A stretch of DNA of 64,000 nucleotides from assembly GCF_000264905.1 (NCBI RefSeq), contig NW_006763131.1, positions 2,684,708-2,748,707 of the forward strand, written 5' to 3'. Shown in pieces: positions 45,601-55,781 of this stretch. How positions within the stretch are numbered: the first letter of the stretch is position 1; each line of letters begins with the position of its first letter. The translations under genes were made by a program, and so were the position numbers. The DNA comes from Stereum hirsutum FP-91666 SS1. Its lineage: Eukaryota > Basidiomycota > Agaricomycetes > Russulales > Stereaceae. Under the pieces are notes generated by a model that was not told the DNA's origin, did no database searches, and worked only from the letters and a program-made list of their open reading frames with translations.

Positions 45601-47102
45601 ATGCAACGCAACGCGCCGGTCAAGCTGACCGCAGACACTGTTCTGGAGCTGGCAAAGTTGACTTTGAAGTATATACCGTGTTGTTGGGATCATTGCACCC
45701 ATGTTCTCAACTGCTGGAAGTCGTATAGAGAGGTGAGGACATCCTTCGCTTCATTATGCATCGCTCACTGCCAGGGTGAAGCAACACTTGCGATGTTAAA
45801 CAACTCGACTCTTTGAGAGCACATACATAATGGTGGTACGAGCCAGTGTGAGAACCCAGAATTCATGGATTTGGGGTGCTTTGGGCATGTTTGTCAAAGT
45901 GTGCACGACCTGTTTCAAGTTCGTGACACACTTACACCTCATGATTGGCTTAGAAGCCTTCGTCCACGCACTCCTGCTCGTCAACATCAAAAGGCTGGCA
46001 ATTTTAGGTCACTAATAATGCTCGAACTTCATAGCTATGCAAGCATCTCAATTCTACCATCGTCTCAACCCAAGTTCATCCTCCCATTTTCACTGGCACA
46101 ATTTTTCGAACCAATGCTATCAATGATGCTAACCGTGTCGACATTTGTCTAGCACATCGAACTACATATTCAGCGTACTCAAGGCTCAAAGAAGGACCAA
46201 GTATGTTTATACACCCTCTGTTATTTTGCTTTATTCTAAATATAGGTATCGTGTTCAGGACATTCTACAATGCAGGCTGCCTAGATGTATGACTTCACAG
46301 CACACAACACTGTCTGCCCTCAGGGCCCACATTGTGTCGTCCCACCTTTCGACCCAAGCACAATTCTATGTCCCTTGTCCAGTCAAAGGTTCATCTGATC
46401 ATACTATACATTGTATCTGCATCTGACAGAATTCTGTCAATATTCACAGGCTGTCCCGAAGAAGGCATGAGACTGTCATCAGTGGTGTCTCATTTCGAGG
46501 CTTACCATCACGCTCTCTCGTATCAGGACGCTTCTGTCCACACAATCCTGAAGCCTTCACGTCAACCTGAACGACCTCAAATCCGAAAACTAGAACCACT
46601 CCCAGCCACAGCACATTCCTTCTCCATTAGCTCTCCAGTAGTCATCCCTCACCGGCATCGACGCGCTATACCCTCTTCGCAAACACTTGGTCCCCGGTGG
46701 AGCCGTCTGAACGCCCTGGAGGAATCAGACGAGGAACGTCCGAGCATATTATTCGAGGACCTTCCCGAGCATACTCCCCAAGACCTGCCGCCATCCCTCC
46801 TCTCCCAGATGGTCTTCCAGGAGCATGTCTTAACTGCCCCTCAGCTCTCATACCCACCCGCCACTACCATGAAATACACAAACATCCCATCACCTCCAAA
46901 GTCCGTCTTCTACGACACATTCTCGCTGAAGCTGGCGCAGTTGGAGGCAAGTGGCACCGTCATCTCAGGCGACGGCACATGGCCAACGGACACGAGAGAA
47001 CCGACACCCGCGCTGAGCACGACCACTACCACCACCGTCACCACCGTCACCAGCGCCACAAGCGCATCTAAATCTACTCGCTCTCGGAAAGGAGCGAGGT
47101 AG
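45601..47102 (+). CDS. Atypical C2H2 zinc-finger protein, three fingers
   Basis: I do not recognise a named family. Four exons (45601-45732, 46153-46200, 46259-46388, 46450-47102) give 320 residues. Each of three units reads C-x4-C-x(about 12)-H-x(3-4)-H: CWDHCTHVLNCWKSYREHIELH, split by the first intron; CRLPRCMTSQHTTLSALRAH with IVSSH; and CPVKGCPEEGMRLSS with SHFEAYHH. The first 25 residues (KLTADTVLELAKL) look helical. After the fingers the chain is Pro/Ser-rich with an acidic patch (EESDEERPSILFEDLP), a stretch KYTNIPSPPKSVFYDTFSLK that may be a short docking motif, a Thr/Val run and a basic C-terminus (SKSTRSRKGAR). It is probably a nuclear DNA- or protein-binding factor; this is inference from the fingers. 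Intron 1 is 420 nt, seven times the usual size here. Confidence 0.72.
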
Positions 47103-48235
47103 TCGATTCTCGTCGCACCCACGCCGTTTCTGTTCACCTTGTAAGTTCGCCGACAACCGCTTTTCGTCATTAACGGATCGTTTGCTAATTCATGGGCCGT
47201 GCAGTGTTAGTTGTTTTCGATTCGCTTTCGTATATGTGATGTTTAGAGTAGCACTCACCACAACGTTGCTCTGGTTGTTGGATTGTAATTCATACGCTCA
47301 CGCTCTGCGTGGCGTTGTTTGTCGAGAGCGTTCGAGGCCGGTCTAGTCGTAAATATCACCACTTGGTGGGTTGATCAAAAGGCAAACGCGAGGGGACTCG
47401 TTAGCGCGCAAGCATGAATGCTCTGCCTATTAAGTAGCCGGGAACGAGGGAAGTTGCCCAATGACCAAGCGACGAACCTACGGCCTCGTCGAGAGGCAGT
47501 GAGAGACGAGGCAATATGGTGCCCCCAATCGTCTTTACAGTGGTACGAGTTGGTACGAGACATCGCCAGCCAAGCCTTCTACCTCCTATTATTTATTGTC
47601 CAAAGAACTTCTCTGCCCCAGAAGGATTGTTACTATATCCTAAGGCGTGTCTCCCCAAGAGCAACTGCCGTCTTCGTTCAACCGAGAAGAGTAGAACACT
47701 AAGGCCAACATTCGAGTCTAGATATTGTAAGCTGGAGTTATGATAGAGTTCGGGATGAATTGAGCTTTGAAGGTCTGAACCAGAGCTCGACTTAGCGCAG
47801 CAGATGGAGGCGTCGTGGACAGAAGTGGAATGACCTGGAATGACTCGCAGAACATCGTCTGGTTTATCCGGCTGCGCGCCTGTATCCGGGAGGCGGTGGC
47901 GACTGGAGACGAACCTCGGATTGTCACCGTGGTTTGACGACTTCAACGTCGCTCATTTGGGCTCATCGTATAGTCTTAATACTGAAGTGGGTGCAATGAT
48001 CGCGTAGAGTGTGTCTTGGCCTTTTGACGCTCCAAGAGGATAGAGAAAGCGTGCAAAAGGGCCACATCCGGCGTGGCGAAGAGGGTGGCGTCGGTAGCCT
48101 CCAAAGGCACAGTCTGGCACAGTCAAGGATCAGCGGCTGTACAACTCTGCTTCCTTTTCTTTTATTCCTACAAGTATCGGCCAACTTTTCATCCACTCAT
48201 CTCTACCACCTTTTTCCCGTCATTTCCATCTCGCC
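47103..48235. other. Intergenic, about 1.1 kb
   Basis: Between the zinc-finger gene and the rhomboid gene (both plus). Plus and minus ORFs of 60-117 codons overlap each other (47375-48255) with no recognisable motif and no splice-consistent family block. Probably the long promoter and leader of the rhomboid gene; the last 70 bases are C/T-rich. Confidence 0.45.
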
Positions 48236-50538
48236 ATGAACACTACTCTACATGACCAGCACGACTCGAACCAACATGACGACGACGTCCTCTCGCCTCG
48301 TAACCCACCAGGCATCATTACCGACACGGCGTCTTCGTACACGGCGTCCTCGTACCCAGCCACGAATGCCTCAGATCCAGAGCGTGGTGTACTCTCGCCA
48401 ACAACTCTAGCAGCAGACTCTCCTGTCAGCCTCTCGCGAAGAGTCTCCACACAGTCTCAAGGATTGAACGTTGACCGAGCTAGCGGCGCCCCTTCCATCT
48501 ATCCCTATTCGCAAGGCCCGCGACTGTCCTACATCGACGAGAACTTTGACCATTATTCCACCCCACCAGCGAAGCCTGAATACTTCAACGATAAAGGAGA
48601 CGATACCCTCGTGGACAACGCAGCGGGCTATGGAGGTGTCCATAGTGGCAAATACGAGGATTTCGGTACGTTGTCATTAACGGTCGTACGAGCGCTGTCA
48701 CTGACCTTCGTTCACGTAGAATTCGCGGATGGCCAACGCTCCCAACCTGTCTCTGAGAAGCCTTCGCCATGGGGTCGCTTTCTTAGTAACGGAAAGTATC
48801 CCATAGAACAACGTATCGAGGACAAGAAGCGCGGCATTGGCAGGCAGAAGTATCCCATTGTTGGTACGTGTTTCAACACCACTTGCTATGCACTCGGCTC
48901 ACATATGACCACAAACAGTCTGGGCGTTGAGTATCGCCATGGTTGGTGTTTTCATCAACGAGCTCGTCGTCAATTCGAGGGCACAGGGTACACCAGTGTC
49001 GTTCAAGGTGAGCATTTTCAGCAAGGATGAAGGCTCTGCCGCAGCATCTCACACTCCGCGCAGCCCACCGTGAATCCCATGCTTGGCCCGTCGACGTCGG
49101 CCTTGATCAATCTTGGTACGGGCTTTTCCGTCCGCTCAATAGCGATTCCAGATCTAACCCTCTCACGCAGGCGCTCGGTTCCCTCCTTGCATGAAGAATG
49201 TCACCGATGTGCCCGTCAGCACGCTGTTCCCTTGTGAGCATCTCCGCAGTCTACTCCATTGTGCTGGGTCATTGACCGGTTTATACAGGCCTAAACGATA
49301 CCGCCAATCCCCCTGATATCACCTGTGCCATCTCTGAGATCTGCGATTTGTCGGATGCAAACAACCCCAACCAAGCATGGCGGTAAGAATCCTCAACTCC
49401 GTCATATCCCACTCGCCGTCCTGATACAGCTCAACAGATTCGTGTCACCTGTTTTCGTTCATGCGGGCTTCATCCACATCATCCTCAATCTACTCGCACA
49501 ATTGACGGCCGTTGCTCAGGTAGGTTATTGCAACAGTTGTATCGTGGATTGTGAGCTGATCTGTGCCTGTAGATTGAGCGGGAGATGGGCTCCGGAGGGT
49601 TCATCATCCTGTACTTCGCGGCCGGAATATTTGGGTACGTACTCAGATTTTATTGCCCAGGCCCTGGTAATAACTCAGTTGAATAGCAACGTCCTCGGAG
49701 GCAACTTTGCTCTTGTCGGCGTGCCTTCCATGGGTGCATCGGGAGCTATCTTCGGTTCAATAGCAGTAAGTGAGATGCCTCTACAGGCATGGTCACCAAT
49801 AATTGACGGTTATACAGGTTTCTTGGATAGACCTTTTCGCTCACTGGCAGTTCCAATATCGGCCGGTAAGGAAGCTCGTCTTCATGATTATCGAGCTTGT
49901 ATTCGTCATCGCCATGGGATTCATACCATGTAAGTTACTTACAGCCACACTCTATCGGACGGCATTGACGTGATTACCTTCTGCCATCTAGACGTCGATA
50001 ACTTCGGTACATTTCTGTCTCTCTTGACTCCCGGATCTAAGCATTAACTCATCGACTTCTCGTACAGCTCATCTGGGAGGTTTCCTCATGGGATTGCTAG
50101 TCGGCGCCACATTCTACCCCGTCATCAGTACGACAAGGAAACATAAGATGATCATGTGGGGTCTTCGCTTAGCTGCGATCCCACTGGCCATCGTCCTTTA
50201 TGTCGTCCTCACACGCAATTTCTACACCTCAGATCCTTATGCTGGTAAGTTGTCCTCGTTTTTGAGTCTTGTGGCACACCTCCTAATTCGGTCTCTGCTC
50301 CAGCCTGTAGCTGGTGTCGTTACATTTCTTGTATCCCGACTAGTTCGAACAACCATTGTAAAGGGTGAGCGCATCGTTGGTCTGTAGGTGTGAATATTTG
50401 TTGATCTCTTCTCCCGTCCGTGTTGCACCCTCAGAACTGGTAAGTGTCCAAATACTTACATATCGAACGCTCGAACCGATTCTGACTGATTGTACTCCAG
50501 GCCTTACGACATATACCACAACAAGCACCGGCTCTTAA
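48236..50538 (+). CDS. Rhomboid-family intramembrane serine protease
   Basis: Membrane protease that cuts substrates inside or next to the bilayer. The first about 190 residues are hydrophilic and disordered (Ser/Pro/Asp-rich), ending WGRFLSNGKYPIEQRIEDKK. A first membrane segment follows (VWALSIAMVGVFINELVVNS), then a luminal loop with six or so Cys (FPPCMKNV, LFPCLND, ITCAISEICDLSD). The rhomboid core has SPVFVHAGFIHIILNLLAQL, EREMGSGGFIILYFAAGIFG, MGASGAIFGSIAVSWIDL with the catalytic Ser, and NFAHLGGFLMGLLVG with the catalytic His. Further helices (LRLAAIPLAIVLYVVLTRNF) lead to a Cys-rich tail, KGLTTYTTTSTGS. About ten introns. The Ser-His dyad is complete. The long N-terminus and Cys-rich loop resemble fungal PARL-unrelated secretory-pathway rhomboids. 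Substrate unknown. Confidence 0.88.
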
Positions 50539-51199
50539 TCGCTCTGGAAGACATCAGACTCTGGCGCCACCTTGATGTGTCCCGCCTTCACTTCCCACTA
50601 CCTTTCGTGATTCACTTCATACTCAATACCACGCTGAGCGCTTCGTAATGGGCTCTCGAGCTCCACGGACTGTTATACACCTTGTCACCAATATTCCCAT
50701 TTTTGTCATCGCATTACAGACTCTTTTTACCACATTTACTGTCACGTACTTTTCTATGCGGCTCAAGTGCCCTCGTTTTGCTTGAATGGACAAACCTTTG
50801 TTTTGACGATCAAGTTTCGTGCATCGCTTATTAACCTGTATCTGGACTTCTCTCCGGAGTGTCTTGTGTCAACATAACTCTAGCCAGTTCATACCAGTAT
50901 TTGTCGTAATAATCAATGCTAGCAATTGTTTATCTTGAAAGAGTTTGGCCCTGGGTGTCGATAGTGGCCGAGAGGATTTCAGGTGTCCTAGAGCTTCGAG
51001 AGCTGGAGGATCCCACCGGTATCTGCGAACAGCGACCGTGCTATTTACTGACCATGCTATTTACTACGGTCCCAAAAAGACATAGCTGCTACTCGTCTTT
51101 GCACATGTTCGACAGTGGCAAACAGGCGTACTTTGATAACGGTACAAACACAGGTATTTTATTGTCTTCTCAAAATCACTGCATGATCTCCGACGCGCC
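50539..51199. other. Convergent intergenic, 661 bp
   Basis: Between the rhomboid gene (plus) and the first epimerase-like gene (minus). Holds two 3' flanks. A near-repeat of about 14 bases around a TGCTATTTACT core occurs twice at 51039-51070. No gene seen. Confidence 0.5.
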
Positions 51200-52784
51200 C
51201 TACCTCCCAAAGTCCTTACTGGTGTTGACGCTCGCCCCTTTTTTCTCCAACGCAAGGAGAGCATCGACCTCAGGCTTGATAGACTTGAAGTACCCTTCAT
51301 TGTTGTGCACCGGCTTCCATCCCAGTTTCCGTCCTTGTTCCGCTACACATCGCGAGTTTGTACCGAGGTAGGTTCCCTAATGATGCAAAACGTTAACTTC
51401 GTTGTCCCGGAGGGGAGAGGAGAAGGGGGTGAAGTCAAACTTACACCGAAATATTTCTGACACTCTTCATCCGTGAATGTGACTGGCTCCGCGGTCTTCG
51501 ACCTACCAATCTCGTGAAGAGCGACTGCGACGGCCTTGCAGACGTCGTAAAGCTTGTGCTCTCCTGTCTCGCCGAAGTAGAAGCCTTCCCTGCCGTGAGG
51601 CGTTTTTGGATCTTTAATGGCAGCGTCGAAAATTACAATGTAGAGGTCCGCCACTGTCGTAAACCAAAGTTCGCATGATGAATACAGGCTTGATGTTTTA
51701 AGCGTGAGATGCTCACCGTCGTCGATGTTCACATTTGGCCAGACATTCTTACCCTCGCCGACCATACCCGCTTGACCCCTTGCGAGCCCAGCTTTGATAA
51801 GTCCCGGGATTTGAACGGAATGGGGGTTTTGGATCCCGTCGTCGACGAGCGGTCCAGTGGCGAGACCCCAGATCGTGCTTGGAAGGACAATATGAGAGCG
51901 GATATAGCCTGGCCAGTCAAAAGTAAAGGTCAATGACATCCTTGACAGAATACGAAGTAATGTAGAACGGACCCGCTTTGTCTGCATCTACGATGAGGAG
52001 GTCGACGTTGCGGTGAATAGCGGTGTCTGGGATGGATTCGATCTCTTCTGGCTTGGAATCGTGATAGATCTTGTCCATGGTCTTTTCACCTTTGGCATCG
52101 TCTGTGAGAACACCTGGTTGTGTTGAGATGCAATCTGTCAATAGGGGCTCATCGGGATGACCTCATAAGCATTTAGGTACCTGTGCCAGACTTATAGACA
52201 AGTGTTAGTGTGGGGGGTAGCAAGGCGAAGATGTCAATCTTCATACCGTATGGATGAGAATGGGAACTTCGCCAGTCGTTTCATGCCTCTTCTTCAATCC
52301 GGCAAGGATCTGGAGTCCGCGTGCTAGATGTTAGCGAAACGAAAGGGGACGGTCAGGGTTTCAGATGTGACCGACCGCTTTGGCTGCCCCGAAATCATCT
52401 GCGTCCGCCTATCGAGTGGTGCATTATGCGTTATAAGCCGCCCGACCCTACTGTACGCAAAAGAGCTCGAAGAGCTTACCGTATGGACGACAACGTTTGC
52501 GCCCGCGGAAAGTTCCTCCAGTTTCTGCACATTTGTGAAGTCTCCCACATGAGCGTCGATGTGGTATTTCTCCTTGAGGAGCTTGGCCTTGTCGGCGCTA
52601 CGAGTGATGGTGGTGAATTTGAATGTGGAGGCGTTGGGATGGGTAAGAAGACGTTGGAGAACAGATCCTCCGATGTAACCTAGCATGCCGGCCAGTTGTT
52701 TTCAATAGGCCACACTTGAAGGGAGTGTGGCAAATGAGACGCACCCGTTGTACCAGTGATGAAGATGGTGGTGCTTGCAGACAT
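51200..52784 (-). CDS. NAD(P)-binding epimerase/dehydratase-like protein, copy A
   Basis: Extended short-chain dehydrogenase/epimerase-type Rossmann protein. The start exon encodes MSASTTIFITGTTG; splicing to YIGGSVLQRLL completes the nucleotide motif G-x-x-G-Y-I-G-G. Other blocks are FKFTTITRSADKAKLLKEKY, HVGDFTNVQKLEELSAGANV, VDLLIVDADKAG, YIRSHIVLPSTIWGLATGPL, GEGKNVWPNVNIDD, VADLYIVIFDAAIKD and EPVTFTDEECQKYFGV. The tail is LEKKGASVNTSKDFGR, 15-16 residues longer than in copy B. About seven introns. Similar proteins in fungi are annotated as NmrA- or epimerase-like; the substrate is not known and the catalytic Ser-Tyr-x-x-x-Lys is not obvious, so it may be a redox-sensing or atypical member. 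A tandem paralogue follows upstream. Confidence 0.83.
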
Positions 52785-53579
52785 TGTTGCGTACTGCTAG
52801 GTGTCGTTCGTAGGGAGATGGAGGGTTCAGAGAAGAAAAGGAAGGGTCGCAGGAACGTTGCGTGCTGCTAAAATGTTCAATGCTCAGGTGGCAGGTTGCT
52901 GAGTGAGCCGCACGCTACTGAGTAAAAGCTGACGTCATTCGAGTCCTGCGAGATATTATGACGGTGGAAATACTGTACTCTGATGGATTGGTAAAGAATA
53001 AACAACCACAATGAGAGACGGACGGACGATGACATGGGGCGGCATAACGCCGAAGGTCAACAGCATCTATAAGTTGGGCATTCTAGTAGGTGCTCATAGT
53101 AGTGCTTGCGCTGCTCAATTGGTTGATAGCCAGAAGCCTATCAGAAGTCTGTGCGAAACATAACGCGCGTAGAGCTCAAGGTGACTCGTCTAGCTGTCGT
53201 ATGAGTTACAGATATGATGGCTGAGCTACATGAAAATGCGGACGAAAAAGCGAATTCAGCATGAACACAGGTTGCGGTTCAAGCAAGGGTTCAAGCGGCA
53301 AGTTCAAGGCGGGCCACGACTAACGCCCGCAACACCGCCCTCGTCCGGGGCAATGCGACCGGCAGATCGGTTCCTTTGCGCAAACGATAACGGTGATCGG
53401 ATTTCCTCAGTGAAGTCGTGATCGCTGCCAGTCGTTGTGCGCGTTCGATGGCAAACGAAAATCCACTGATGATGTTACATACACACATATATCCCTTCTC
53501 TCCAGCTACACTGTCTCCGATATACTTACTACTTAGTACCACTCCACCTCCCGAAGTCAACCGGCGCGCACGCCACCAC
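52785..53579. promoter_or_regulatory. Upstream region of copy A, partly duplicated upstream of copy B
   Basis: 795 bp between copy A's start and copy B's stop. A stretch at 53334-53374 closely resembles 55669-55710, which lies at the same distance (about 550 bp) upstream of copy B's start. Nothing else coding seen. Confidence 0.55.
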
Positions 53580-55143
53580 TCAGTGCTTCTCCACTGACGC
53601 GATGAGAGCATCGACCTCAGGCTTGATAGACTTGAAAAAGCTTTCGTTATCGTGCACTGGCTTCCATCCCAACTTCTTTCCTTGCTCTGACACGGCGCGC
53701 GCGTTTGTGCCGAGCCAGGTTCCCTGCAGATCAACGGTATCGCCAACAGCGTCAGCACGGAGAGGTTACTTTTGGGCGGTTCAGGAAGATCATCTTACGC
53801 CAAAGTATTTCTGGCACTCTTCATCTGTGAAGGTGACCGGCTCCGCGGTCTTGGATTTACCAGCCTCGTACAGAGCGACTGCGATGGCCTTGCAGACGTC
53901 GTAGAGCTTGTGCTCCCCCGTCTCGCCGAAGTAAAAGCCTTCCCGGCCATGAGGGGTTTTCGTGTCCTTGATGGCAGAGTCGAATATGAGGATGTAGAGG
54001 TCCGCCACTTGATATACATGACATGAGCATACAGTCAGACAGTCGTTCTAGCACAATGGATTGGGAAGTACGTACCATCGTCGATGTTCACGTTTGGCCA
54101 GACGTTCTTACCCTCGCCAACCATTCCCGCTTGGCCCCTCGCGAGTCCGGCTTTGATGAGGCCCGGGGTTTGGATAGAGTGAGGGTTTTGTATTCCATCG
54201 TCGACGAGTGGTCCCGTGGCGAGACCCCAGATTGTGCTTGGAAGGACGATATGCGAACGGATATAGCCTGGCAACTCAAAACTGAAGGTCGACAACAGTG
54301 TCGACAGAACGTGAAGTAGTATGAAACTAACCTGCTTTGTCCGCGTTGACGAAGAGGAGGTCGACTTTGCGGTGAACAGCGGTTTCGGGGAGGGATTCGA
54401 TCTCTTCTGGCTTGGAATCGTGGTAGATCTTGTCCGTAATCTTTTCACCTTTGGCGTCGTCGATGAGAACACCTGGTCGTATTGAGATGCGTATCGTCAA
54501 TAAGAGTCAACGAAAGTATCTATACGTGTTACAAGTACCTGTCCCCGACTAATGAACATAAGTTAGTACAGAGAAAGATCATTGCGCACAGGGTGGTCTT
54601 CAACGTACCGTATGGATGAGGATGGGAGCTTCGCCAGTAGCTTCATACCTCTTCTTCAATCCAGCAAGGATCTGACGTGTTCGTGCCTTAGAGGTTAGCC
54701 AGATAGAGGACACGATTGAGATGTTTGGCTGACCGCCTTGGCTGCTCTGAGATCATCTGCGTCCGCCTGGTGATGTGAGTGTAACAAAATCGTAAGTCAC
54801 CTCATCCCTGCTAACTTGTGGGCACACGAGCATGAGAAGCTTACCGTATGAATTACGACGTTTGCTCCCGCCGAGAGTTCCTCAAGTTTTTGAACATCCG
54901 TGAAGTCTCCCACGTGAGCATCGACGTGATACTTCTCCTTCAGGAGCTTGGCCTTGTCGGCACTGCGAGTGATGGTGGTGAACTTGAAGGCAGAGGCATT
55001 AGGATGATCAAGCAAACGCTGAAGAACAGATCCTCCAATATAACCTGATATGCCGGACAATTGACTTTAATATACCGCAAGGGAATGTGGCAATGAGACG
55101 CACCCGTGGTACCAGTGATAAAAATGGTAGTGCCTGCAGACAT
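53580..55143 (-). CDS. NAD(P)-binding epimerase/dehydratase-like protein, copy B
   Basis: Tandem paralogue of the gene at 51200-52784, same strand and same exon layout. It begins MSAGTTIFITGTTG, then YIGGSVLQRLLDHPNASAF. In the second exon it differs from copy A at 5 of 66 positions, and in the VADLY...YFGV exon at 7 of 71. Later blocks are VDLLFVNADKAG, YIRSHIVLPSTIWGLATGPL and EPVTFTDEECQKYFGV. It ends SVEKH at a stop that copy A lacks. The Rossmann motif G-T-T-G-Y-I-G-G is intact and nothing is broken, so both copies look functional. Substrate unknown, as for copy A. Confidence 0.83.
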
Positions 55144-55781
55144 GGTTGTGGGTGATGGTGTGGTGGTGATGGTAAGATAGATATCCCAGAAGAGAGAATG
55201 AAGAATCGGAAAAGCCTCGAGTCTGGTTTTATTTACTCAAATATGATCTTTAGAGTACTGTAGTAAGTCGCTGAGTGAGCGCTAGTGGGCGCTGAAGCGC
55301 TGACAAGTTGCTGAGCGAGCGCCCTTAGCAGTGAGCCTTGGGAGGTGAGCACGCTGCTGGGAGCAAAATTGACGCGATTTACGGGTGTGCCGAGAGAGAA
55401 GGCCCTCCAATGATTGGCCGATTGAGCGAGTCCACAAAAAGTTCGAGAGGCAGGCGGAGGCCGATGATGGCACGACAACTATTCGAGCAGGAAGTGCTCG
55501 AGCACGGCTCAGTAAGCTTTTCGCAGTTGTATGTCAGCTTGCTTCAAGTCGGCTAGTTTGTGCCAAGACAACAATCTAGGTGAATCGTCAGACATGTGAG
55601 TGTGCTGGGTGAAGGCGACAGAAGAGTGACTCAAGAGTGACTTCAAGTTGGATTGAGCGTGCGATGTCGCCGCCTTCTTCCGGGGCAACGCGGTCCGCAG
55701 ACCGGTTTCCGTCGAAGGGCGGTGGCGGATGACGAAGTGGGCAGATTATTGCGGCGTGCTTTAGCACTTGTGCATGTCTCC
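55144..55781. promoter_or_regulatory. Divergent intergenic, 638 bp
   Basis: Promoter region of copy B (minus) and of the Cas1-type gene (plus). It carries the second copy of the duplicated upstream stretch (55669-55710) and a locally repetitive area with several GCTGAG/GAGCG words at 55270-55325. Confidence 0.5.

Noticed and set aside
47593..47946. 117-codon minus-strand ORF between the zinc-finger and rhomboid genes
   Set aside because: No recognisable motif, overlapping ORFs on both strands of the same length class, and no promoter or splice support.
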